DNA of 64,000 nt from Sipunculus nudus (GCA_026874595.1 CM049311.1:34949176-35013175); one strand, 5' to 3'. Shown: positions 48,539-61,462, counted from the first letter of the stretch. Numbers and translations: made by a program. The notes: generated from the sequence alone by a model not told the origin.

Positions 48539-49363
48539 TGTTACGGAACCTAATATCAACCAATCACGTAGTCGTGACGAACATAAATTTTGCAATGGAG
48601 ATAAAAAAAAAAAATCAGATTCTGTAACACTAGGCAGCGTGAAATGTCAGTGGTTTTTTGTTAACAAATAATGATAATTTATTCTTAAAACAACCCTAAC
48701 AGTACAATACACTGAATCAGTAAAATTACACAGTATTCCAACAGTAAAACAATAAATCAATACAAGTATATAAATCAAGTGTAGAGTACCTGGGTACCAC
48801 CACTGCCACAGCTACAAAGTCATTTAAAGCATATGATCTCACATAAATATTCTCAGAGAATAACAGTCCGGTCACAAAATCAATTTGTTGTAATCCAGAA
48901 GTGAAGTTCTGATAGTGATCCCAAAGGCAAACTGAAGACTAATTAAAATTCGTTACAAATTCGAAGAAAAGCTATAACTGCTGCACTTATAGGAAAAGTT
49001 CCACAAACTCACTTGCACTCTTCTGTGTCCGCTGGAATATATCTCCCCTATCTACCGGCTCCAAAACACAGCCCCTTATTTATAACATTTCACTTCAAAG
49101 CTGAAAACATTCCATTTCCCGAAAAATCTAAAGAACATAATATAATACACAGTACACACGCGCCCAAAGAACAAACTAGAACAAGGAACGCTGTGTTTCT
49201 ACATGTCATGGTTCACACGGCACAGATTAAACCGAGCGCTGCGTAGAGTTCACACGTGGGCCGCAGCCGGCAAGGTAGAACAAGTAACGCTGTAGCAAAG
49301 CAACGCCCAGGGCTTGAACCAAACACGAATCAGAATGTCAACAGCGCACAATAAAAGAGATAA

Positions 49364-49365
<2 letters not shown>
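48539..49365 (-). mobile_element. Solo gypsy LTR with 4-bp target duplication
   Basis: The element runs from tgttacggaacc to ataaaagagataaca, so its ends are the inverse TGTTA/TAACA pair, and it is flanked by ctat at 48535-48538 and 49366-49369. It is the same family as the LTRs at 38.3-42.8 kb, in the opposite orientation. A clean target duplication with no internal region indicates LTR-LTR recombination after insertion. It sits antisense in intron 4 of the transporter. Confidence 0.9.

Positions 49366-49366
<1 letters not shown>

Positions 49367-49428
<62 letters not shown>
49367..49428. repeat. TA microsatellite
   Basis: About 30 TA units abutting the solo LTR. The LTR target site itself was probably the edge of this array. 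Confidence 0.95.
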
Positions 49429-49429
<1 letters not shown>

Positions 49430-50057
49430 CTAATGCAAATGAAAATGCGATTGAATACAAAATGAAAATTTAAATGAACTTACAAATGCATTTGCACTTG
49501 AACTGTTTTTTTTTCCGAAATGATAAACTGATGTGGGTATATTGTAATGGATAACGTAGATATATGGAGTTGCTAAAAACATTTTAAAATAAATGTGATG
49601 TTTCCAGCTTTAAATAAAAATGCGTTTTCAAAAGCATTTGCTTTTAAGCCGAAACCTGCTTGAAGGTATAACCATTACATCCTCTTTTTAGCACGGCTCT
49701 TGCTTATATGAGCCGCTCTGGCGTTTATTTCGTGAATAATAAACACGCCAGCACGTGATATTGCTGATATCATAACAGCAATCAAATTCAGTGTACCAAA
49801 TGTAAACAGTACACCTTTCATGGCGTCTGAATAAGAACGTGTGCACCAGAAACCATTGTTTCTATGCCTTTGGTCTAGAAAATAGCAACATAGGTGTACA
49901 GGCTTTTGCATACATGAACAGTCAATTGATTGGCGCATTTGCCTCATTCATTATTTCTTAAATACATGCTAGAGCGGCTTGATCAAGAAAAAAAATTCAG
50001 ACACTCCAGTATGCCCATGAGCTTATTTTGTTTAACCGTTTACCATTTCTGTTTCAG

Positions 50058-50680
50058 TTTATATGAACCATGCCATCCAGTCACAGGTGGGAGGCTTCAT
50101 CCTAGCGGGAGTCGCAATGATGATAGGCAGCTTGTTGTTTTTCTTTATGCCTGCGGCCTGTAATAGCAAGACCAACTACAAGGTTATTCAGACAGTTCAT
50201 TTTCAACAAGAAAGCGCTCGTGTTTTATACGGCATGAATGTATCTGATTGGGAACGAGGCAACCCGCATGATGCGTCGTCCGTAGAAAATGAAATTAAAA
50301 ACCATGATAAAGGGGATGGCGAGGAGGCGGAGGAGAATATCGTCGAAGCCAAAGATATCGATATGAAATCTGCTGAATCGTCAGTGTTAGATGAGGAGAC
50401 GAGAAATTGCTATTTCCAAAGGAAAACAAAGTGTTTAAAGTGTCCCCATTGTCACAAGTCTTATGATCGCATTGAACATGCAGAAAGTACATCAGACCTT
50501 GTTCACAAAATGCGATCGGGAGACTGCTCTTCTGAAAACAATAACAGTATCCAGGTGGCGGAAGTAGTCTGTCACGTGTCCGACTCTGCAGACTCACAGT
50601 GTGACAGTAATGCTCAGACTACACCCAGTGCTTCCAAAGACTTTAAGATTCCTACAATTGAAATTACAACTGCACTATGA
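50058..50680 (+). CDS. SLC16-like transporter, terminal coding exon 5
   Basis: This exon encodes the rest of Val468 to Leu674 and a TGA stop. It contains helix 12 (about 478-500) and a cytoplasmic tail of about 170 residues. The tail has an acidic segment near 550-580 and then Cys593, Cys596, Cys599, His600 and His608, a compact metal-ligand-like cluster that I do not know from other SLC16 tails. The last three residues, Thr-Ala-Leu, fit a class I PDZ-binding end. Codon use resembles the other exons. Confidence 0.88.
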
Positions 50681-50689
50681 CCAAATGTA

Positions 50690-51600
50690 TTAATTATGAT
50701 TAGAAATACGATCTCCCTTTGCTCCCCAACGATGGATTTGCAAACGGTGGCCGTTTTATCTAATTTAGCCGGAATGACTGAGCATACGTGCTATATTGAA
50801 ACAGTACCACCTGGCTCTATGCAAGCCAGGATAGGATAATTAGAAAGAAACATTCTCCAGTGAGCTAATTGCTTTCTAAATTTTCTGATCGGCTTTGGAT
50901 TCATTGGAAGTATACAAATTACATAATTCTATGTTTATCCGCCTGAAGATGATTAAAAATGCCTCTATTTAGGACAGACGAGTCATCTCATAATCGGAAT
51001 ATATAGGACCCTCAAAGTGCTTTACCGTGCAACATATTAAAGTTTGGGAAAGTTGTCACCAAAATTTTATTTGTTTCAAGATGGTTGGCAAGGCAATAAA
51101 ACTGCGTTTTTTTGGTGGGCAAGGCTCGTGAAATAACTCAGACCTATTGACTTAAAGACTGTCACCTGCTGAGCTAATGTAAGCCACCATACAGGTAAAC
51201 CACCAATGTTTAAGTTTCCAACCCAACCAGTATTTGGGTGACATAGCAAATTCTGAACTTTCCATAATTTCCCTAGCCTCATCAACCAGAAATATAGGTT
51301 GAAGTGTTTAATATAGTCTCTTGGCTAATATCCCATGTGGTAATAAAATCGTTATGCTGATCAAATGTGCTGCGTACAACTTGGCCAAGAGCGATAATAT
51401 ATATACATGTAACGACTCTTATTTATGCTTCATATGTCTGCACTGATCTTCGGTTCAGCAAACTCTTTAATGGAAATAAAGTTCTTTATTCTCTATCCAA
51501 GTTTCAAAATGATTTCTATTTCTATTTGTTGATACACAGTTGTAACAAAACACTCATATGTAATTGAATAATTGAACCGTTACACTGTCAACCCGATCTC
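50690..51600. other. 3' flank of the SLC16-like gene
   Basis: Probably 3' untranslated and downstream DNA. AATAAA hexamers at 51095 and 51475. No repeat or gene recognised. Confidence 0.4.
51095..51100 (+). terminator. Candidate polyadenylation signal for the SLC16-like gene
   Basis: The first AATAAA hexamer downstream of the stop codon is here, 415 bases after it. Another lies at 51475-51480. In such AT-rich DNA chance hits are common, so this is only a candidate. Confidence 0.3.
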
Positions 51601-51615
51601 TTGTTGAACAAAAAA

Positions 51616-51840
51616 ACCTGCATTCTAAGGAATACCAGCCTCCTGCATGTGGGATGGTCCGAAAACCGTCTTTGCATTCACTCATTGTACCCATATGCCC
51701 AGGTTCATTCGTGCATAAGGGACTCTACAATTGTGAATATTTCTTGATGACTTTCTTGAATCCGGACCTTATTCCGGATCAATATCAAAATTCAATCGAT
51801 TCCTCATTTTTCTCTTTCCCGAAATGTTCTGAACTTTTCA
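51616..51840 (-). repeat. Dispersed repeat, copy 2
   Basis: Reverse-complement partner of 21670-21915, with gcccaggttcattcg, tcttgatgac, aatcgatt and tttcccgaaatg as the clearest shared blocks. Confidence 0.65.
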
Positions 51841-52524
51841 AGAGATTCTGTTCATGATTGCACGAGTTATGTTTTGAACAAACACGCACAAACGCACGGG
51901 GATCAACGAATACCTACCTGAAGGAGGCAATCAGCTTTTGAAAAAATCGGAATAACCTTAAACAACTGATGCAACAAACCGAAACACCTGCCAGATCAAA
52001 TGTAAAATCTCAGTTCTGGTTTACCTCGATCGTAGCTGAAACATAATGAATACTGGCAATAACCACAGTTCTGAAGTACAAAGGCAAATTCCTGCAAACA
52101 ATAGGTAAAAGTCAGGGTCATGTAAACTTTATCCTGTTTGCAACAAATTAATTAAATCAAATCAAAATTCGTTTTCAAACCCATCAGATTTAACTTTTTA
52201 AAGTCAGCTATTCTACTAGCTTGTCTATAGAAGAATTTATGTGATTTCTGGCTTGCTTACTCTACGTACGTATAAATGAACTCTTGGTATACACCCAGTT
52301 AGGCAAAGTGCTTACAATGCTTCTTTGTATGAACATGTTTATCTACCGCCGAAAACCATGTTACATAAAGTGGTTGGTCTCATATGTGCGGAAGTTTAAA
52401 GGTCACTGCATGCAAATAGCCTTGCCGCCAGCTACCCGTGCTGAATGTGTTTGCTGAATTTTTTGGAGCTCCCATGTTATAAAAACATGGATTACGACTA
52501 AATGAACAGCCTACGTGCAGGAGG

Positions 52525-53184
52525 GATGCGCGATATTATCGATACGTATATCGGTATATCGCAATACGGTGATTCGCATGTTGCGTATCGCGATACAGTT
52601 TCTAAATATCGATATTTTTTTTTATATTTTGTTAAACGTGCCTAAAACTGATTTTTAAGTAAATTATTTGTATATTTTTTAAACAAATTTAGACATCTAA
52701 AGGAATTGATATAATGATACGTTGACAGTGAAAGCCGCTTATCTGTCTTTAGACTTGTAGTTGTTAATAAAGGCTTGATATACCATAGGTCAAAGGTCCG
52801 TCCCATAAAATTTGATCGATGACTTATTGGTATACGAGAAATGTCTCCGATACAGCTAAAAGAAAGAAGTGCTTAATACGGTTATGATAATTGATCATTC
52901 ATTAAAATTCTTTCCCCGCATCGTATGATAATTGCAGGAAAATCGTGCGTCTAGTTAACAGTGTAATTGTTTTAGAACCACAGCCTTGCAATGTGGTACA
53001 CGGCTGTGTTAAACCGCAGTCCAAAGTCCTCTGAATGCCAAGATATCTGTACATGTAAGGTCTGAACAATTCTTTGATTTTTATTGTTATTTTGAGTAGT
53101 ATCATCATCAAAAAGGGAAAAAATTAATGTTATAACATTTGTAAGTTAAACTTCCATATTTCGTGTTGTTTTATATTAATAATT

Positions 53185-53232
<48 letters not shown>

Positions 53233-53390
53233 AAAGAAAAGCACACTTATAAATAATTATTTCCTATAATTTTAATACAACAAAAATATCACAATACGTT
53301 TCGCAATACGCTACTACATATTGCAATATATTGCGATAGGAAATTAGTAGGAGAAACCCAGTCCTAGAGTGCAATGGGATTGGCAATTGT
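52525..53390. repeat. Candidate old element with ATCGATA-rich ends
   Basis: The left part (52525-52625) is full of cgatattatcgatacg- and tatcgcaatacg-like words. The right part (53285-53345) has inverse-like words (cgcaatacg, tattgcaatatattgcgata). The two ends look like degenerate inverted repeats around 700 bases of AT-rich DNA that includes a TA array at 53191-53229. The boundaries are uncertain. Confidence 0.35.
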
Positions 53391-53399
53391 CTGGTCTAT

Positions 53400-56300
53400 T
53401 TATGTACAATGTACAAGGGGTAATCTTTAGTTAACAGACGTCGTATATCGGTATAGGCTCCTTCAATCAGCTATTTATTAGAAGAAGTTCGCATTATTTT
53501 CCACTTGGAGTTCTTTGTATACAGATTTTAGAAAAAAAAAAAGAATAAAAAAGAATGATTTGGAAAGGACAGCATATAAAAAAAGGATATTTTTTACTCA
53601 GTGTCTGAACTTCTCTCGTCAACTATTACAACAGCTGACCTTTCTAACACCAATTCAGGTTACTGTTCATTTCATCAGTTCATTATACCGACAAGGTCAC
53701 AGGTGGTCGTATTGGACATCAGGTATTAATCGTGCTGATATACCATCTGGCCTGGCATTTAAAAAGAAGGCAGAGAAAAGAAAACAAAAAAGAGAAAATC
53801 CTCAAGGTTTCCCCAGCTTCGATTTAACAATGAGCAACTTTCATAAAAGGTAACACACAGGTGTGACATTTCTTTTGGCACCTGGGCATCTGGGATTTTG
53901 TATAGGTCTTCACGCGAGCTGCGTGTTCCTCTTCACCTTTACGTGTTGAAAAACGACCTGAAGTCACAATATTTGGTGTCGGATTGCAACGGGACACTCA
54001 CTTAATAGTTTTTTTTATGCCAAAGTTACATTAACAGTATTGTGTGGGAGTATGGGCGGAATAAGTGAATGCAGACACTTTTGGAACATATTGAATGATA
54101 ACACGGGTCGCGGAGTACTCCACATTTAAACCACATGGCAGACGCCTGCATTCCTGAGAATGCATATTTTTAGTTAAATTATATATGACATAACGGACGT
54201 GACTTTTGTTCACCTCTGCGTCACGTATCATTACTAAAACCTCTTCATCATCCAAGAAAACTTAAACAAAAATTAAATTACCAAACGACTATGTTTAATT
54301 GTTAACCCTATCGGCAAAGTGGATTCAGTTTAAATTCATTCGCATTTTCAGTTTTGTTCAGCTGTTTAAAAAGTTGATTGCAGAAATTTGAAAAAGAAAG
54401 CAACGATTTTTTATGTAATTTCCTTTTATCCTGAAAAATATATATTTTATCGTCTTAACCTTAAAGAATGTTCATCGACATGAATCCGTTTGTTTTTAAT
54501 CTGATCGTATTTGACTTTCAGAGCCTTCATTTTAATTTGTGCGAACCTATTGATTTTCTTCACAATTTGTAACTAAATATCAATTATAAGCAAAACGTGG
54601 GAATAACTTCAAGTACTCATTTATACGAGAACTGAGAGACCGTTGCTTAGTCTTACGCATCTGAGTAGTCAGTTTGCTAATGCAAAAGATTCCTTTTTTA
54701 GAATGTTTGATCACATATTCCATTTTCTTCGGGGTAGGTAGCTGCCCCATCAATTTTCCACCAAATCACATGTTATCGCATGCTGAGAACTGGCGGGTGA
54801 TGTGCAAATGCCAAAGATATTTATATATCAAAGCGCAGGGCAGGAACGTATTCAACAAAGCAGGATTAACCCCGCAGTGAATTTTCTAACCGTATTTGAT
54901 TAGTTGTGTGTCAGACAGCTCCATGCCACCACTGGGTCTATTTTCAGCATGCTGATTAAATAACACGTAGGTAAGGTACATATATAAAATATCAATATAT
55001 AGAGTACATCTTCGCTCCTAGAACACAAACTCAAAGGAATATTTCAGAAGCGACGGCGACAAATTCAAATACAATCGATCAACTAGGCTTGCCCTTAAAT
55101 TTTTTTAGGATTTTTTTATGCACAAAGCTGTCTTAACATTTATCTTTGTCTATATTTTAATTTTATGGAAATGCATAAAAAAACGTAAATTCCCACTTTG
55201 TGTATGCCTATATAGTTACATAAAGTGTTCTAATTTAGAGAAAATATGCTACATGTAAGAACACCACCAAATTTCAGGTTTTAATATTTAATTTGTAAAT
55301 ACTTTGACAAGGCAGTGGTATTCGGTCACGGCATCGTCCGTCGGGTTTAGGTAACTGTCGGTAAATAATTAGTACAAACTGTGGAGAAAATGACAGACGC
55401 AAATGAGTACTTTTTTACCGAGTAAATAACCGCTTAAATAAAATTGTCATAAAGCATATTTTAACAGGAAGGGTGCTATAGATTTAGCGATTTTCCTGTA
55501 GCTTGAGTCGAACCGACAGAATAGGTACACGAATCCCCGTCGAAAATTACAGATATAAACCATAAAGGTAATGTTTCACAGTGATATAGGAATTTTTTTT
55601 TTACTGCCTGAAGGTAATCTTGTTATTCTAATCACCATTGCCATGTGCCTTGGCAAGGTGTTTAAACAATAAAGCCGAGGAATGTAGGTTGATGAAAATT
55701 CGAGAATACCGCCCCAAGATGGCAATTAGTAAATAAAATACACGATTCCTATTGTTCCGAGATTTATTCTAAGCACTCTCAGGTTCTTTGAATCTGTTAT
55801 AAAACATACGCAGCTTTCTGTTAAGAAATTATCAATATTTAAAACTGCATGGTCTGTATGAATTGTAAGAATAACACGGGTATGTGAATTAATTTGTGTA
55901 TGTGAAGAAATCAAAATATCTTGGTCAGGGTTATGATTGCAGAGGGGATATAATTCGTTTCATCTAAGATTTCAATTTGTAAGTGCGTGATTTTTGGTAA
56001 AAAATATCAATTTTAAGGTTATTTAGGGAAAGAGACCAACACTACAGACGCTGTTGATACTTTCCTTGAAGGAAAGTGTAAGAAACCGCTTATTCATGTT
56101 AATGTCTCGCTGATTGTCTCCGAGAAAAGAGCCATCACACATAATATTGCAATTAGAAAACGTACCACGCGTCTCCTCATGGCAGTCAGACACCGACGAT
56201 TACACCACGTCCGTGTCTGAAGAAGTCAAGCGATCAGGAGCAACTCGCACCACAACAACCAAGAGTGAAATCGATAAAAAAAAATCAAATGCTTGCGCTG

Positions 56301-57810
56301 ACAGACAATGTTTCAGTGAAGGGGTGTGGATAGGGGATGGGTGGGATGGGGATTGGGGGCAACATATTTCTCTCACTTTTTCAGGGGAATAAGTGTTTCT
56401 TTTTTAAACACAACGGTTGGAAGATAGTTCAGTAATTAAGGTAGTTAATTTATAGTTTATTTATTCATATTTTCTTATATCGCCTTTAAAATATATGTCG
56501 CATGTTGCTTTATTCGATCGTTAGACTTATTATATACATTACAGCATGTTGTTGATTTTCTGTAAAATGTGTGATTTAAATCGAAATTATAAAAAAGTGT
56601 TGAAAATTGGACAAGGAAAAAGAATTTTTTAAATGGCATGAGTGTTTTGAACACACATACACTGACCATCACACACAAACCATATATGAATCAATATTAC
56701 TGGAGGATTAAAAAACGATGACCGTTTTGTTTCTTGTGTTATTAGTAAAAGTACACCTATAATTTGTTAATATTTAATCGTTGAACAACATTACGGACAA
56801 TTCAGTGTAGGTGAAAGCTACGTCAAACCTGGCCAGCCATTATTTTCCATCATGGCTTTTGGCACCCAACCGACAACGAGGCTGGTGCTTTCTATTACCT
56901 CGTTTTTGACCTTATCATTCGGGTACTCAGACGACCGCTGTCAGACGACGCCTAGTTTTCCAGGCTCACGTGACATCCTGTTCACGCGATAAGTATCTCA
57001 CAGGACCGAGATGATCGTCGATCACCCGGGCAATTTTCGGCAATTACAAACAAACAGCAGACACTGTCGTCTGACTACTTTCTGATTAACAGTTACACAC
57101 AAATGGTTCCATGTGAAATTCCATGTAAAATGAACGATAAATCTTTTACTCACAATGTCGTAAAAGATACATGGTCACTTGCCACAATGTGTAATATCTT
57201 CTAGAATCCGCCCTTTCAGCTGAATATAACTGTTAACTAGCAAAACCACCCCGGCTTAAATGTCTATAGTGACTGTTCTTCACTAGTTTTATCAATTATT
57301 TTGGTTCTTTGTGTTAATGAATGTTATCCACGTGTTTGTTCACTATCACCAGACCTCAGGATTGCAATCATGGACGGACAATGTACTTGTCCTGAACGAC
57401 AGCTGAATTATATATAAATGATTTTGGTAGCCACCTTGATTTATGACAGCTGCTGCCATAAATCAAGGTGGCGATCTTTATGTTTTCTTTATGTTTTACG
57501 TCATTGATCGTGCAGGGTACAAGTTTATTTGTACTGTGTATAGGCGTAAGAAAACTGTTAATAATATTTTTATCCAGCAGAGGAACAATATTTTATATAT
57601 ACACAACATGAATCGTAAAATAATGTTACCTTTAAAAGAAAAGTATTAATTTGGAAAATCTGCGCAACCAAAATTCATTTTCCCACAACCTCAACCTGAA
57701 GCGACAGCAAATAGTGAACCATTGTAATAAGCCACCCAAGGGGCTGGCCTAAAGTGGCCTTAAGTCACACTTAATCTTATTAAACAGGTCACTTATAACT
57801 AATGTGAATG
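53400..57810. other. Intergenic DNA, nothing recognised
   Basis: Only short chance open frames, for example a Lys-rich 112-codon one at 53515-53853 and a 92-codon one at 56114-56392 starting at MSPRKEPSH. Neither shows a domain. No repeats with defined ends were found, except a short inverted pair at 57429-57475 (gccaccttgatttatg/cataaatcaaggtggc). Confidence 0.35.
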
Positions 57811-57812
57811 CG

Positions 57813-57816
<4 letters not shown>

Positions 57817-57873
<57 letters not shown>
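57817..57873. repeat. TA microsatellite
   Basis: About 28 TA units. Confidence 0.95.
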
Positions 57874-57875
<2 letters not shown>

Positions 57876-57910
57876 CCCAATATCCATTAACCGCTAATCC
57901 AGTATATTAG

Positions 57911-57955
57911 CGCCCCCCCCCCCCCCCTGTTCTCGAATTTCTTGATCCGCCTCTA
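57911..57955. mobile_element. Right-end fragment of the CAGTGGCGGATC hAT-like family
   Basis: The C run followed by ttctcgaatttcttgatccg and cctcta parallels the right end of the element at 25851-26705. The left end was not identified. Confidence 0.4.
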
Positions 57956-58333
57956 AATGCCTACAGAGTCTGAAATCAAAATTCAGGCTGCCACAGGGAA
58001 TCATTTGAAACTGATTTCAAATAAGATATTAAGACTCATTTTATAAAGAATTACAGTTTAATTAATTTTCTTCCGACTTTGAGCATGTTTTCTGATTAGC
58101 TGCTCATTATAAAGCAGGCAACAAGTGTTATCCGCCCAATGACTTGGTAAGACGTATAAAAAGCAAGGCATTGTGGCATACTGCTCTTGCTTAATGAATG
58201 ATAATCGTGTTTCATCACCGGCAAATTAAGATGTAGTATCTACAGCTACTTAATAACCCCTGCCCTCAAAATATACCCCGGATAAAGTATATCATCAGAG
58301 GTGGATTAATGGATGGTGGTGGCAACCCCCCCC

Positions 58334-58704
58334 TTACCTTCCACCCTTGTGCCCCCACCCCTACCCTTCGCGCCAAAATGGGGAAATAGAACAATAAATA
58401 GCTAATACCCGAGAAACAGCCGCATTAAATTCTTGCATCATGATACATATTAAACTCCATCCGATTGCGTCACAGCAGTCTATATATTTAAACTGGTTCT
58501 GCATTTTCCGGATGAGGGGGAAATCCCATCCCTTATCCTTCTCCCAGTGCCCCCCCCCCCCCCTCTTCCCTCCTCAATTCTCAGATTCCAGGGCTCCGGG
58601 TACATATACATATATATAGCTCCATGTCACTCATGCAGAACTAAATGTAGACAGTAAGTTTATTTATAGCGCCGCTTCCAAGTCCAATTGATATGAGAAA
58701 CGTT
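58334..58704. repeat. Direct repeat, left copy (partner at 63634)
   Basis: From ttaccttccacccttgtgcc to atatgagaaacgtt this is almost identical to 63634-64000. I see two substitutions (actcc/aatcc and cgg(a/g)tgagg) and a different length of the C run near 58550. The repeat continues beyond the window end on the right, so its full length is unknown. Confidence 0.95.
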
Positions 58705-59051
58705 ACAGAAGTTACGAACATTTCTTTCCACGACTTAAGGTCAAACAACTATATACATATGAACAGCGCTGAAATGACAAAAAGTGAACCAGGTGACATG
58801 TATACGTTGAACACGCGGCGGGAAATGTGTTCAGCTCACTACAAATGCCCTTTTTATTGTAGAAAATATAGCAAATAATTGCCCTTATTCCATTTATAGG
58901 TCTCCTTTTATTACAAGGAGAGGACGCGAAGGCGTAACAGCCCTCCACACAAAGTCATATTATTCCGTCTTTCTGATGTGTAAGTTTTTATAATACACTA
59001 TATCTGACTGGCTGTTTTATTTATTTATTGTGGATCTGTTAATCTGTAAAG

Positions 59052-59052
<1 letters not shown>

Positions 59053-59143
<91 letters not shown>

Positions 59144-59218
59144 AGTTTTTGGCCATAATAATTATTGACCCGGGATTCCCGAACTCTCCACAAAATTGCC
59201 CCGATGAAAGCTGTGATA

Positions 59219-59274
<56 letters not shown>

Positions 59275-59632
59275 TAGGAATCGGTTTTACAATTATGTTG
59301 GGTGATTGAACGATAAGAAACGATCGATGATCGATTATTAATTGATTATTTTATGAATCATCTACATCACCACTGAAATCTGCTGGACAGATTTCTACTT
59401 AAAATATTGACCGCGTACAGTCAGTCTGAGGGGTCAAGGTATTAGCTGGTTGTGACACTTGTTTTGTGCAGCGTCTTTTTTATATCTCTGGCAGAAATAT
59501 ATATTATTTTATCGGGATGATATGACTTCTTTATGTGCATACAAAGTCGTTTGTGATCGATTTTGCAAACATGCAACCTAATTAATCGATTATTGAAAGA
59601 AAACGGCCAATCATCGATTAATTGAAATACCA

Positions 59633-59691
<59 letters not shown>

Positions 59692-59965
59692 ATATATATA
59701 AAACATAAACTATCGATATAATATATCGATATAACGACGAAAGGGTAGGCAGGCGTCTTCACACACACACAGATATAATATATATATATACATACATATA
59801 TCTCATATATATATATCGAAGAAAGAATGACGCCTTATAGATAGACTTACTTATTTATAAACACACTTAATAACACACAATTATTCAGTTATTCAGTTAA
59901 TCTAAAAGGTGTCACTCTTTCTCTTTAGCTACACTTCTACTACAGACTAACACGGCCAAACCACT

Positions 59966-60045
<80 letters not shown>
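59053..60045. repeat. Cluster of five TA microsatellites
   Basis: TA arrays at 59053-59140 (one TTTA break), 59223-59272, 59637-59700, 59777-59815 (mixed) and 59970-60044. Between them are atcgattatt/aatcgat words near 59325 and 59580-59620 that look like ends of an AT-rich MITE. The 108-codon - strand frame with an alternating Ile/Tyr run is translated microsatellite. Confidence 0.9.
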
Positions 60046-60046
<1 letters not shown>

Positions 60047-60049
60047 ACC

Positions 60050-61460
60050 TTCTTTGCAATTCCATGCAAGCCATAGTGTTAATGCACGCTTGTATATATG
60101 GTGTCAAGGATCAGGAACACGTTATCCAGATCACCTGGGTACATGAGGACAACTCGTGCAGACATCATGCTCTATCACTAATTGACCCTGCCTATTGCAG
60201 AAGACAGATAGCAGACGTCAGGCAAATAGAAAATATATATACAATGGCTGAATCACGCGAGGAGCTGTCGTTAGGGACGGACAAAACAAAGGGGACCTAC
60301 TGTGGAATACAATGTTAAAGACGGCAGGAATGCAGGGATGGGTAAAGACTAACTACCAGTTATAACTAAACTCAGGTACCCCCCCCCCCCCCCCCCGATA
60401 ATATGAAAACCTTATCTGTTGCAGAAGACTGGTGGCGTCACCTGCATTCCCCCCCCCCCACCCAGTTTTATCATTAATATCTACTTTCATACTTGAGGAT
60501 GACAGATTACAGCAATAAATGCAAACTTCAGGAGGACAGAAAATATAGTGGTAAAGTATCCCCTTATTTCTCTATAAGAAATAAAAATTTTGTTACTGTG
60601 ACCTGTTTTCTAATTAGTACATATAGGAAGTCCAGGTTGTAGAACAACCCACACACGTGCGCAAGCCATGTCTAGCTATTTAAAGCTGGACATATAAATA
60701 TTAGACAGGATGTGTGAAAATCACATTTAATATTCCAGGTCTCATTTGTTTGCGCCTTTTGGTACCATGTTGTGTTCTAGCACACAACGGAAACAAGATG
60801 CGTTAACGGGAGTCCTGAAATCTATATTTTCAAATTTAATACATCCCGCGACGTGTTCTCATATGCTATATTAGTTTGAAAAAAATCGTATTCTTAATTC
60901 AGGGACACTAGATATCTCTAAAACTATATAGATCAAAGTTAGGTGAATGATTCGGAAAAAAATTTAAATAATGAAGCTGTTGTAATAAATATTAAGGTTT
61001 TCTGCTATGGCGTTACGTCATTGTGTTCTGTGAAGTTACGACTCGCGGACCACAGCTGGCCATATATATGGTCACAAGTTATATGTCCTAGTGGTAACAT
61101 GTTGGGATCTTACTATAAAATTTAATCACTGCCCTTTTGCTTCGTTTCGCGCAGGTTAATATACAGGATAACTGGCCGATGGTAGATTATTAATCGATTA
61201 TATTGTGTCCCATCTATATTTCCGTAAAATATGCCAATATTATAAGTCATTATTCACGATAATACTCGATATAAATCATAGTAAACATACACGTCGTGAA
61301 GTGTGCTTGTATGGTTACAACTGAAGAGAGTGCTGGATATTAAAACGGACATTATAAAAAAAATGTTTAAGTCCCTTTCACACATTCACTGATAGCAACA
61401 GGGATCATCCCGGACTTTGATCCGTGGTGTTCCGGGGACGGCAGCGCGATTTCCTTTATG
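60050..61460. other. Intergenic DNA, nothing recognised
   Basis: C runs at about 60380-60396 and 60450-60460. The 84-codon frame at 60064-60318 has no known domain. An attattaatcgattatat word near 61186 is similar to the AT-rich element of the preceding cluster. Confidence 0.35.
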
Positions 61461-61462
61461 AT

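Larger units (their letters stand above)
48232..50057 (+). other. Intron 4 (1.8 kb) carrying a solo LTR
   Basis: The intron has acceptor tttcag at 50052-50057. It contains an antisense solo LTR at 48539-49365 and, directly beyond it, a 62-bp TA array. The rest (49430-50057) shows nothing recognisable. Confidence 0.8.
11929..50680 (+). other. SLC16/monocarboxylate-transporter-like gene, five coding exons
   Basis: Five coding exons join with matching phases (1, 2, 0, 1) to a 674-residue protein. SLC16 proteins are 12-helix major-facilitator transporters of the plasma membrane, most often moving monocarboxylates, thyroid hormone or amino acids; the substrate cannot be told here. Visible: the family motif PDGGWGW at residues 95-101 before helix 1; a YF-basic-LVE motif at 219-226 followed by Gly residues to 238, corresponding to the second family signature at helix 5; 12 hydrophobic segments at about 101-128, 140-159, 165-186, 192-216, 226-249, 256-275, 323-343, 352-376, 383-405, 413-437, 450-468 and 478-500. 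The loop between helices 6 and 7 is about 45 residues, short for the family. An N-terminal extension of 95 residues is very basic (residues 22-65) and the tail of about 170 residues is acidic then Cys/His-containing. Splice donors are gtaagt, gtaata, gtgagt and gtacgg; acceptors end tag, aag, tag and cag. I infer an invertebrate orphan branch of SLC16 and cannot name an orthologue. Confidence 0.9.

Noticed and set aside
50295-50597. 100-codon - strand frame inside exon 5
   Set aside because: Shadow of the transporter tail, which is supported by phase and family context.
59442-59768. 108-codon frame with Ile/Tyr alternation
   Set aside because: Translated TA microsatellite.
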